64,000 nucleotides of DNA from Ligula intestinalis. Its lineage: Eukaryota; Platyhelminthes; Cestoda; Diphyllobothriidea; Diphyllobothriidae. This document shows positions 41,998 to 54,300 of this stretch, piece after piece. Every line of letters begins with the position of its first letter. The first letter of the stretch is position 1. Position numbers and translations under genes: made by a program. Where the stretch lies: contig JAYGXS010000005.1 in the NCBI GenBank assembly GCA_036362985.1, positions 5,494,141 through 5,558,140 of the forward strand, written 5' to 3'. Below the pieces are notes generated by a model. That model was given only the letters and a program-made list of their open reading frames with translations, was not told the DNA's origin and did not search any database.

Positions 41998-42037
41998 CCT
42001 ATGATTAAGGATTCCCAAGGGAATCCGAAACGTCAGG
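41998..42037 (+). ncRNA. Hammerhead-ribozyme relic (PLE type)
   Basis: Stem II is a perfect 8-bp hairpin GGATTCCC/GGGAATCC with loop AA (42009-42026). GAAACGTC (42027-42034) and AGG (42035-42037) follow exactly as in PLE hammerheads. CCT (41998-42000) can pair with AGG, but the first core segment reads ATGATTA in place of CTGATGA. It should not cleave. It lies just 3' of a CR1-like remnant and has no PLE coding sequence next to it. Confidence 0.55.
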
Positions 42038-42814
42038 AAAATAAAGTCCTTGTTCCAGTGATCACATCTTCTTCTTATGAAATTATGACCTGCAACAAAT
42101 TAATCACATATGCATGCAGCTCACCTATGTCAACCAATAACGGATTGTCGCGACCGTGGCGGCCTCTCCAGTTTTAGTCGCGTTGATTAAGGCCTCAGAA
42201 ATCGGCAAGGGCGTATCGTGGTTGTAGTTCCGAAACCTCAAGGATCTCGAGTCCTCTTCGACACCGTCCTTCGTGTTCCATAAATACGTATATGGCCGCT
42301 ATCTGTAATAGGCTCACTTATCCCGCCTTAACATCCTCTTCAGCATGAAGCTCTTTTCCATGCTCATTTCCTGCCGCGAGTGACAGTTTTTTTCCTTAAT
42401 ATCCCCAAATCCCATTTAAAACCTCTTTAGTTTCTGAAAAGTGCTTAAGAAGTTTTTTCCCTGGCTGCTCTTTTTTGATTTTCTTTTGCTACTAGCTTGT
42501 TTCATTGGCATCATCTATGAGCTGAAGTACTATAAGTATGTAATTATACTATTCGCGATGATTGAGTAGCAATATATGTTCACTAGTTCCCACTAAGTGA
42601 CGGCTGCTAACTTTTCGCCCGCATTCATGTGAATGACTACTGCTTGAATTTTTCTACTGTATCGATGCATTTTTCAGCCACTGTGTCAACAATAAGGAGC
42701 TCAAAGGTGTGTGCCTATCTTTCCCTCAATAAACCTGTAAAATGAAAGTGAACTGAAGATCATAAGAATTTTGTGTACCATGACAGATTGAAAATGCTTG
42801 ACTTACCCCCTGTT

Positions 42815-43110
42815 TTACAGGCAGATGCAGTGTAGACTACGCTTGTCCTTTCGTGAAGGCAAAGACCAATGTTCCCATCTGAGATTGGAGTTTGCTGTAG
42901 AGTATGGCCACAGAACCTACCTGCGCGGACTTCCTTACAAGGTCACAAGGGAACGAAATCGATTGGACCTCACAAATTATTTCTTCAGACAAAGACTGGT
43001 ACGGCTTTGAAACTTGCGACCAGGCAAGACTGACACCGTTTGTGATATTAGAAGAGGAATTGATGACATTGTATTTGAAAGAAGACGAAATTCACAAGAT
43101 GAATATCTTA
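42815..43110 (+). pseudogene. CR1-like LINE C-terminal scrap
   Basis: Frame GHRTYLRGLPYKVTRERNRL followed by DLTNYFFRQRLVRL, a stop at the expected Trp, then NLRPGKTD...IRRGIDDIV. This corresponds to the GHxxKLxxxRxRxxxRxxFFxxRVVxxWNxLP tail of CR1-like proteins. Confidence 0.6.
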
Positions 43111-43504
43111 TGTCAGCCCTGTAAATGTCTTCTTAACTCTAGTTTTTTTCCATACTGTTCATCAATTTACAGCGATAATTCATTCGAAGTTGTGTTATGC
43201 TTGCTCTATAACTCTATATTGGCTGTTGATATGCAAGTGATACTTTACATTAATAGGGGTATCAATGGGAATCCCAACTTATAACAGTTCAAAATATACA
43301 TACACATATACCCCTGATAGCAATATACTTTGCGTTGCGCATGTTCCAAATCTTTCGATGGACCTTGTGCAGCAGACCAATCAGGTGTTCCGTCATTCGC
43401 GACCTGATTAGCAGAGGTTAAAACCGTTGATAACTTCAGCCAATCACCGTACGAAATACCGCTCAGTTCTGCACTGACGCAGCACAAGTACTAGATGGTC
43501 TAGG

Positions 43505-43880
43505 GCAACGTTCTCAGGGACACTTCCGAAGCAGTCAATAGCTCCTACAACACTTTTCGCAAGACATTTCGGACTCTATGTAAGACCTCAGTTAGAATAA
43601 ACTACACAATGGAGGAGGAATGCTATTGACCTTCTCGGATACGCACACCAAAGTAAAACGGTGAAAGGATCTCCTTCAAACAGCCCCAAGAAAGAACCTC
43701 AGAATATATGATTGCCAGTTGACGAAGGAATGGAGCCGCAGAAACCAATGCGCATCCCTCTTCTCTCAAAGGGTGATTCAATAGTGGAACTCTTTGCCAG
43801 AGTCTGTTGAGCATTTACCCACTGTGAACGTGTTCAAGAGTTGTCTGGACAATCATCTGTTAATTGATATCAATAGAGCT
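43505..43880 (+). pseudogene. Second CR1-like LINE C-terminal scrap
   Basis: FGLYVRPQLE at about 43570 (FGxYVRPxLEY motif) and, after frame changes, FSQRVIQ-stop-WNSLPESVEHLPTVNVFKSC then LDNHLLID at 43770-43865. Strongly decayed. Confidence 0.65.
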
Positions 43881-45221
43881 TGCACTTACACTAAAGATGG
43901 TCCAGGAGAATATTTCATCTGAACGTTTTGTTTGCTGCTTTATCGCGAACGCACGACCCTGTCAACCATTGATGTTTCCAAATTATTTTATGCACTTTTA
44001 CATAAAAAATGCAAGCTGTAACAATTTTTGCATAATACACTACACTTTACGCATTCCTGCACCCTTTCAAATGAGTTTTTAAGTGCCTCGGTTATGTACT
44101 CCATCGTGCTTTTCGGGATGAATAATTATAAGAGCCGTCCAATAAATTGAACTGACTGGTTATATGGGGTGGTTTTAGCAGTGTTATATGTTTATAAGCT
44201 AGTGTTTTTGACCGATAGCAGTATTCTTATAAGTTTTCGATGCACACGCTTCCATTGTTGACCAATAGGAGTTTACCTTTGTCTATTTTGCACTTTTCGC
44301 ATAGTTTTCACCCATATTTTAGTTCATTAATATAATAACACCCGACTTTCCTGCTGCGAACTTATGATGCATAAAACAGGCATTGCCCCCACTTAAATCG
44401 AGTACTAATCCTTTACCTCCGAATTTATTCACAAATTTCGACTGGGATGCTTTTTCTATTGGGCGGCCCTAAGATTTATTCCTACCCATTCTTCATACCA
44501 AGAAAGGTAGAATGTGATTGCCTTATTTCCTCTAGCTTATTGGTAGGCCAGATAGATAGGTACATTGAGTTAATTTCTCGAAAGGGTACTCTCATCTTAT
44601 CCCGAAGATGAGTCAATTCACTTATTCCCTTTGGGACTTGTATGCATTTACTGGTATTGAAATTCCATCAACGAGAGTTTAACTTAAAAACCTGCGCTTT
44701 TTCGTTATTTTTTAATCAGAGCTAGTTTCAGCCACGGGGGCCCGTTGTTCACATTCCTCCGTGAAATTGGGACATGTTTTCAGAAGATAGTGTGCGAAAT
44801 TCACTGGACCATTTCCTAACTTGTGCACCGTTACCGGAAATAGCTGATACTCAGTTATGTTTTTCAACTTGGATTTCATTTGGTCGCAGTTGGCACTAAA
44901 AATATATATCCTTAGTCTGATAGGCTATTTGGATAGCACATAGATTAAATATCCCCAGTGAATTACGACCTGTTCGCTTCGAAATAAGGGAGATAAACTT
45001 AGCACCCCCCTCAATGCCGTCCAGGCGACTTTGTACGTGGGGTTGACCCGTGTAGTGAAGAATTCGAAGACGCTGAAAAATATCTTCAATATATGTCATA
45101 TAAAACTGTGGAACACAAATAACTTAAGAATCTTTGACATCAAATTATGTTATTAATAGTTCTCACCAAATTTCGGCGCGGTCTTTTCGATTACGTTTCA
45201 CGTTATTTTGAGTTCTTTCAG
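43881..45221. other. Upstream of eIF3e; no gene recognised
   Basis: AT-rich with a few frames of 60-70 codons lacking domains. Should hold the eIF3e promoter; no TATA box stands out. Confidence 0.4.
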
Positions 45222-45222
45222 A
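45208..45222 (+). promoter_or_regulatory. 3' splice acceptor one base before the eIF3e start codon
   Basis: TTTGAGTTCTTTCAG followed by AATGG puts an AG (45220-45221) one base before the ATG at 45223. It is either the end of a 5'-UTR intron or a spliced-leader trans-splice site, as flatworms use. The sequence alone cannot tell which. Confidence 0.6.
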
Positions 45223-45312
45223 ATGGCTGAATATGACTTAACGAAAAAGATCAGTCATTACCTTGATCGGCACCTGGTCGTTCCACTTTTGGAGTACATT
45301 TCAGTCAAAAAT
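45223..45312 (+). CDS. EIF3E: eIF3e exon 1 (residues 1-30)
   Basis: Starts [10 protein letters not shown], ends EYISVKN before donor GTTTGT, phase 0. Confidence 0.93.
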
Positions 45313-48300
45313 GTTTGTGTTTACTTTTACTGACCACATGTAGATGTATGATGCAGACTCTATTCTACAAACCAAACTGGATCTACTGATGAAGACATCC
45401 ATGGTCGATTTTGCCGGTTTAACTTACAAAGCTCTTCATGATACAGATGAGCTTCCTGAAGGTGTCCTCTTATTTAACTTTAATTGGCTTAGAAATGATT
45501 AAAAAGCGCCAGGAGGCTGTTGACAGAATTCGTGAGGTTGAGGAGAAAATGACCCCAATCAACAACATATTCAGCACAGAGACGATGAAGGAAATGGTCC
45601 AGTGTAAAGTTGCTAAAGAGCTTTTCCAAAATCTCGAAGCCAAATATGGCTTCAAGCAGGAAATGTTGGACGACATGTTCGAGGCCGCTCGTGTATGTTC
45701 TGCACTTATTTTGAATTTAGACATCAAGTGAATTTTCTATATCTTGCATAAGGCTTTTCCATAATAGACAACCCAAATATTAGGATAAAAATTGGACAAG
45801 TGTTTCTTAACACACAAGTATATCTTCGATGATGCATAGAGAGATAAGGTTATGTCGGATGAATAATATCCTTTAGAGGAGCATCTAGCTCTCCTTTTTT
45901 TAGGAACTTAAGTAAATGTCTCAGCATTTTTTTGTTTCAGCCGCCTGTTCTTCAGCTTTGTCAGTTTAATGTGTGAAGTCTCAGTGGGGCCAACAGTTAT
46001 GGTGCTCCGCTCTTTCGATACGTCTCGGGTTCATGAAGGGGGGGGGGTCGTCCGACTAGGTGGTATTTATTATGGGTTTGCAGTATTTCACTCATCAATA
46101 ACTTAAATCGGACCATCTTTAAGTTTATATTGTTACCGCTTCACACTGTACACCTACTGAACTGAGTTTAACATGTACTACGTATAAAAAATGCGACACA
46201 TGCTTTGCGCAAGTTCATTATTCACCAACCGACTACTGACAGTTTATTATGTATAAACATGCTCCAATTTCGATAGGCATTTCTTAGCTTAGTCCAGACC
46301 CATAATGCGTTATCCACGACCTCTAAAATCGGCGTGGTCTGTCAACGCATGATGGTGGACGCAGTCTACCACGTAGTCGAATAGATTTAGCGAGAGAACG
46401 CAGCTCAGACGAATGCTAAGGTGGCTATAAAAAACAGCGATTTCGAAACTGGAGTATCTTAAAGGATTTCCAGAATCCACCAGCTAACTACCAGGCTGAA
46501 TTCGCAGTGCGAAAATTATTTAAGTCTGCCCAAAACGCATAAATAGGGTCTGGTACCTATCTGGTGAATTCTAGATTGGTCGTTTAAGAAATCATGCTTG
46601 AGCAGTCAGCTTACTTGGTCAGAATGCGTGGATACCATAAGCTGCAATAGGCTGGGTCGGTAAATTGGCCCAAAAGTGATTTAAGGCATGACTCTATCAG
46701 TCCTCGCAGCTCAGATAGTTAGAGTGCTTACGCTTAAGCGATACGTAGTCTTTAATACTTGTATACATTTTCTAGGACACACTAAATGCCCTCCTTTTTC
46801 TGCACAACATACAGGTCTTCTACGACAGTGGTCTCTACAATATCGCGTCTGACTATCTTCGTATCATTCGACAACTAGTTAGCCCAAGCGACAATCGCCA
46901 CCTCCACGCTTGTTGGGGTCGATTAGCTTCGGAAATTCTTGTGCAGAGTTGGGATGAAGCCTTAGATGACCTGGAAAAGCTGAAAGATGCGATTGATTGC
47001 CAGAGTGATGATAGGGTAAGAAGTACATTGAGATTATATTTCTTTTTTTCAATAATGTGTTGAACGCTATTTCAACCATCGAATCTTCGTTACTTCACGG
47101 TCGCCTACGCCAGTGCTTTTGTGGAGGCACACGTGGACTCCACACACCTTTGCTTGGACGTGTCGGCTTTATTTGTCATAAAATACCGATGGCGCACAGT
47201 TCTGATACGGTCACTCCCACTACGGATTTTGAGCTCAATCCTCTCTAGACTCTATTTCATTTTTAGGTTTGATAACACCGGAAAGGGAATTAGCGGCGCC
47301 ACTCGCAATTCTATTTTCTAATAATAGCAATATGTCAGCGCCATTTAGCCTTACCTTTGACTTTGCCAACTACAATGTCACACAGAACACAGTTCGCGCT
47401 CTTGACAGAAGCTGTGATTTTTCTATCCTGGCCCAGTTTTTAGTCCTTAGCCTTAGGCGCAAGTCATGGGACCTCGCATGTCCTATGATAACTTTCGGTG
47501 CGCCCGTCTATCTCTTGATACGTCTTCCCTGTGGATGTTTTATGTGGACCTATTACGCCCGAAAAATACATGCTATCTTCCTAGAATAGAAACGAGACAG
47601 TTGGTTTGCTAAAATTTGCCAACGGCTTCATTATAACACCTGCGTGCTAGTGTCCTATTTGCACCTCTCTTCTACACAATATAAAAGTTAAATGTCAGTG
47701 ATTTTACCGCGTCATCTTTTTTGGTATTCACCCGTTTTCACCGTAAGAACTTACCTTCGTGCCTTTGAGGTTAATAAAAACACGCGATACCTTCTTTTTC
47801 TCCAAAGCTCCATCCGTCTGCTCAAACCTATCTTACACAACTCCAACAAAGAACTTGGCTTCTCCACTGGTCCCTCTTCGTCTTTTTCAATCACAGCCAA
47901 GGCAAGGAAAAACTAATTGACTTTTTCCTCAGCAACCCAAAGTAAGACACCAGTGTTCTCTCCTCGATTCCTATCCGTTGTTGGTTCGAGACCGTTGTTC
48001 TGTTTGACTGTCACCCAGTGCCCTTCACTAGGTTGGGATGCGAACACGCGTAATCTCAGTCATTACATCATGAATGCCCATAGCGTCTAACCTTTGCTTC
48101 TCATTTATTTTGGATTCTAAAAATACCAGAAAACAGACTTAGCATTTTAGTGAAATAACAAAGCTCCCACTTTGTAAAGCTTATTTGCGGCTATGATTTA
48201 GGCGTTACTTTACGGCCGTCTAGTTCGGACTTTCTGCTAACTCGACGTCCTCGTGGTTGAATTGCGTGCAAACGACGATGTATATCGTGTGCCTCCACAA

Positions 48301-51300
48301 AATGGCGGCCACGTAGACAGTGAATTAGTTAATAGTAATAGTAGACTTGCGCAGCAGCTACCTCTCTTCCTTACCTTCTTTATCCACCGAAGTCCGGTGT
48401 CAGAAGTGAGTCAAGATGACCGGAGACGTAATCGGCCGCAGTGACTGACAAAGTTAAACAGTCTGTGCGTTCTACACACGTTTGGTACGTGCACAATACA
48501 CCAGAATACCATAGGAGAAAGGTGTGGTCGGCTTGGTTCCCAGCTTCGTGTGTGCACTTTAGGAGTGATAGAAATAGTGACAGTCATGTCATAGAACTCA
48601 GAGGATCTGTTATTTGCGCACGGACAGTTATGACATTATATGCATCGTTTATACAACTTTCGCATGTTTCAGTGAGTACACTGTCTCCTCGGTCTGATTC
48701 TCGGGTTGTCCAATATGGTTTTAAACATGCAGATCTGAGCGACCACGATTTTTTCTCGTTCAATGTTTTTTTTTATACCCAATAGAACGCGCGCCAATGT
48801 GTTACAGTAAATTCCTTCATGTTGAACCACCCTCCTTTCACCGCAGAGATCAAGTTTCTAAAGTCTGAGGGCTACCTCGGCTGTTAAACGAACAGTTTTG
48901 AGCCATGCTTTGAGTTTGTCGTCCGTTCATTTCCTGTTGGAATCGGTGTTAAATTCAAGATAATAAGGTCAAATTCACGTTGTTTGGTTTGTGAATCCTC
49001 GATGTCGCACCTGGTGCCGATTTTCTCACTCGAGTAATCTGTATACTTCGTTTGAACTATCGGTCTCAAGCAATGCTAGTGGGAGACACTCCGTGTTGTC
49101 TGCGTCCTCTGTGCATTTGGCTTTGCATTGGCTTACTGGACCGATCGCCCATACGCGAACCTTCATTGTAAACGAAATGTCCGTGAGCATTTGTCTAAAT
49201 TGTTAAAAAAAACCTCTCTTCATCATGATTCAGGCTGCCATGCTTGCTCTACCCTCTGCAGTTGATCGTAATCGGACACTGACGTAGCTTAACCTCTCAT
49301 TTTCACAGCTTTATCCACTAATCACGGAAATCGAAATTCCCTATAAACGATACCGTTTCAGAATAATTCGTTTTTTTTACAATTCTAGCAGAGAAACCAA
49401 TGAATTTATTAATTACTTTCCTTCGAAATGCTCCACCCCGCATGTCTTTGTAGTTAATTACTGAATTTTCGACGATATGAAGCAGTGGAAAGTACATTGA
49501 CTGGTATCCTACCTATGCTAAACACATATTTACATGTCATCAAGGTCAATCTAAAATCAAGTTATAATTGGCTTTCTACCAAAACCGATCATACCAGAAG
49601 ATATCTTGGTACTTCGGAGCCATTCGACATTTATGATAGTATGCTAAATTAACGAAGACTTGTTTGATGCCCTTCTGTCATACTTTTATGTGTCTACTAA
49701 TTTCACCCGTTTTCAGCCACCTGAATGCAATTCAGACGCTTACGCCTCATCTTCTGCGTTATGTTGTGGTTTGCGTCGTGGTGAGCACAGACAAGAAAAA
49801 GAAGAAGAACCAACTACGCGATGTGGTCCATCTCATTCAACAGGAATCCTATTCCTATCGGGACCCGATCACGGCCTTTCTCGAGTGCCTCTACGTCAAG
49901 TTCGACTTCGACGGCGCGCAGCAACAGATCAAGATTTGCGAAACGGTATTCATTTTTCGGCCGCTAATTACTGTCTAGGCCTGGTATTATAATTAAGCCG
50001 AAAATTTGATTTAGAGGCCAATGCTATGCTGTTTTCTTTATTTTTCCAAAACCTTTCTCACTCAATCTCTTGACAATTTTCTCTACCAGCAGAGGACTTG
50101 TTATGCAGTCTAGGTTAAAAACTGTCGTGTTTGACAAAGTCAAACTTATTGTATGACTGCGTGAGCCGCGGACTGCTTGAGTTAGGGGTTCAGCGTTCCG
50201 TCCTCAACTCATTGCAACTGAAAGACACAAACGTCACTTCAGTTTAAAGTATCGCTTAGAAGGACATAACACTTTCAGATATGTCTTAAATTATCCAGGG
50301 CGCGTTCTAGAGCTTGCTGATGGTTTGCAATTCTCGACGTAACGTCCCGCGACTCGGATTGTACATTCTCTATCTCAGACTCATGCAACTGTGGACCGTT
50401 GTGGAAACCCAGTCCATCAGTTAGTGGCGTCTTCGAGAGGATGGTTTGAAGGCGGTTACTGAAAAGATCAAAGTAGTAGTCGTCCTCTCAAACACCCCAC
50501 CATATTCTCCTTAGGTCATCGGCCACCTTGAGGCTAATATTTATGGTCCTGCGGTAACGAGTCCAGGTATCGGATAGGTCATCCAGGCGTCGCTGAAAAG
50601 AGGTGCGAAGGTTAAACACGCTGAACTTCTCATGCGATAGGCTTTTACTTACAAAACAGATGCAGTAATTCAGGTCAACAGACGAATGGGAATTAAAGGG
50701 ACAAACAGCAACTGCATCCACAGAACACTTAAACCTACAGGTTTAACAAGCTGCCATTGATCAGCATATGTACGGAGTTAACTGTTTTTGCCTAATTTCT
50801 CAAGGCAGTCGACAATCTTGGAAACCAATTTCAAAATTTACCCCATAAAGTTTCTTACTTTTCTCAAGGAACACATCTGTTCACACATGCATGTTTATAT
50901 TATAATAGAGAACCAAATACGTTCTTTGGTACCCCAGGTCGTCGTCAGATATTCTTGCTGAAGTACAGTAGATTTCATATCTGATGAAATGTTGGGGATA
51001 GGAGGATTTAGCGCACACTTGAGGTTGTTTATTTAGTTCATTGGGTTGAATTGGGTCGCAAAATGTTAACTAGAATTTACTTACGTTCAGATCAGAATAC
51101 TGGGAGAAAATAGAGGCGAAAATGGGCGGAATCCAGCGTTTGTTTCTATTCGAGGAATTTCCTATGCTATTAAATGCTGCGGAAAAAGTTCTTGTTGCAT
51201 GTTGCACTATAAAGGTACATTAATGAAGAGCAGATTTTTTAAAATTATATCTGTTCACAAAACGGAAAATTTTGTTTTGCATCCTTGAAATTGAGGTTAG

Positions 51301-54300
51301 TGTAATTAGGAGATAGCGCATTAATTTTGGGAATAGAAGAGCAAAATAAGTTTTAAAAATTAATATTGTGCAAATCTGCCAAGTTTCGTGCCATAAAATT
51401 GAATAATAAACTTTTGAAATTGTTCTTTGCATTGCTCCATATTAAATTTATATTTTATATTTGAGGGGTTACAGGCAAGGAATGCGTTTGAGATCTTTAT
51501 TAGTATATGGCAACCAAATTAATTGTACAATCGATATGAAGTTGGAGACAGTTAACATAACAAACATTTGACCGAGTTGTCACGGGAAATTGCGAAACAG
51601 TTTTTTTTAAAAATCGCCGTTGATAGTATTGCCACTCCACTTTGTATTTGTTATCGTAGAACTTAGTCTAGTAGTAACCAAATATACTGAAAACTGTTCC
51701 GTTTTAGGTCAAAGAAGTAGCTATTTCATTTATAACAGAAGAGATATCCCTAATTGTTAGGGAAGTCAATCCACTGGCAAAAATTTCACATTCTGACCTT
51801 GACTTTAACATCAAAAAATTAAAGTACGCAAACCTCAGACGCCAAAATATATAAGTAAACCTTTTTTTCAAGAGTTTACTTTTTGTAGAATTTTTCTAAA
51901 TCAACCCTGAGCATATTTATTCGCGACTTTTGTAGTAGACGTTCATTTTTCTCGGCAATGAGGTCACATGATTAGGTGGTTCTGAAAATATGACACACAA
52001 AGACAGCTGCATGAGAAAAATGTTTAAAAGCTAGTTATTTATGTGAAAGCTTTTAAGATATATCTTATTTTGAAGGTTTTGGTAAGCACATAGAATATAC
52101 TCATTATTTATGGTCAATTGACTAATGCCAGTGAAAATCGTAAAGTCTTTATTAGAATTTTATGGAAGATCTTAACCTATTCGTAATAGAAATATCGAAA
52201 TAACTACAAAAATATTACGGAAGGCAATAACTTAGTGTACCAAAAATGGTACGTTTACAATTGTTCCCGACACTTCTATTGAAATTTATTAGTCACTGAC
52301 CGGTATGTCCGCAAGTGAGCTTAAGCAATACATTACTCCTGTGATCTCCCAATGGGACATATCAAGTGAAAACGTGGTTGACTTAGTCCAACATAAGTCA
52401 AGCGATGCATAAACGAAAGAAACAACTAGCAGTTCCCGTGAAAATATGTTAGAATACATACTCGAAATTTAAGTTCTTCGGTAACACCCATGCACTATAT
52501 TGCACGTAATATGGAAGCATATTTATTCGAAAACTTGACAAAACGATTATTTTCCAACGTAATTTTACTTGTGCTGCTTTATTTACTCAGTATTTTTGCA
52601 TAAACGGGCTCCCTCTACATGTGAAACTTAAGTTTACCTAGTATGTCTGATTTCCACTTTTTCGGAATTTTCCACTCCGCTAAAAAAGCTGGTGTTTTTA
52701 TAAAACGTTATATTCATTCATAAATCATAACGTGCCCTATTGTGAAGAACGATCATTACTTTATTGCTGTAAGGCTTTGGGGGCCACAGCTTGGGCTGCG
52801 TTTGAGTAATAGGGAGTTACTTGTAAAAATCGTAGGATTGCATGAGTTTGGCAACCTACTGTAACAATACAGAAGCTAGAATCTACGGCGCTTGCATTAG
52901 TTAATCCTCAGCACGTCTCTTCAGATGGCTTTGAGTGAGGCCTTAAAACGTCACGTCAGCAATTACTTCTCCGAGCTTGGCTGCTGTTGTCTTTGGTGAA
53001 TTCGATTTTGCGCTTTTAAGCCACATAGAAGTTGGGAGTTTGGACAGATTCCGCCTGCAACTGCTCCTTCACATATTCTCGTGGGGCGAGATGCATTGCT
53101 GGAGTAAGTTGACTGCTGGTCAAGAAGGTTAAAGGATGCCTACCATCGAAACAGTCAACAGCCCGGCCGTTGCCACCTAAGCCCGACTACGCAAATAAAA
53201 TAGAGTTATTGTATGCAGACTTACAGTAGCTGTGCCTCATTTCTACTCAGCCTTACGCTCAACACAGGCTGACTCTAGACTTCCCGAAATTACCCATTTG
53301 TCACTTCATGCCATTTCCACCTCCTCAACAAACTGCCCACGTCTTACTAACTGACTACACCCTTTTATCGGTCATATAGGCTGGGGATCTGTTCTCTAGG
53401 AGACAAATGCTCTTCTATCGGTCCTTTGAGCATTATTTTGAACAGCGTCACAGCTTTTAACCTGTACATTTTGGGGCTAAACGCTCATAATCCCTCGTCG
53501 ACACGTTTGGAATAGTGCCATTTTCTTGCCTCGTATCGCTCATTGCCCCTGCGATAGCTAACTTTCCTTTGGCGTCTTTTAAGATTTTTGGTAATAATAG
53601 TAAAGGTGATAATTCCTTTCTTGTTCAAAATCTATGCAGGTGATTCCAAATGATTTCTTCCTGACTGGCTGCTACGAAGATTTCATGGAAAATGCCCGCC
53701 TGCTCATGTTCGAGGCCTTCTGTCGCATTCACAATTGCGTTGGCATAAAGTAAGCTTTCGTCTCCTTTCCTTTGCGGTCTTTCAGTCTGTCCAGTGGGTA
53801 AAACAACCCCGTGTTCTTTACTGCTGCAAACCAAAATTAATTGAATCCTATCAGTCGCGGGCTTGGCCAGGCTTCCTGCATGTGCGAGGTGAACTACTGC
53901 GGCGTGAAGCTGTCGAGCCAGGTCATCGTAGGATGACCTACATGTGCCCAAGAGGCGTCTTACCAATAAACCTTATAATTATGCGTTGTGTACCCCTAAA
54001 ACGGGCCATACGGTAGACAAAGTGGGGGGGGGGGGGGGTGGGGATAGAGGGAGGTAAATCATGACACAATACGCATTATTCGGGCTGCTTATCCGTAACA
54101 AATGCTACACAGGCGGTGATGGGGGGAGGTGGTGCGGGTTTCCACCGCGCCAGCCACCTGTGCCCTCTCACTGTCATGACACCGGGTCCAGGGAGGTGAC
54201 GCAGGAGAGAGTGCGATAGGTGAATTGCGAGTGTGCTATCAATATGAACTAATTCACATGTAAGTCCCTGTGCCTACCATGCTGCGGGGCACACAATAGT

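Noticed and set aside
53625..53966. Minus-strand 113-codon frame
   Set aside because: It is the antisense shadow of eIF3e exon 7, which matches the family on the plus strand.
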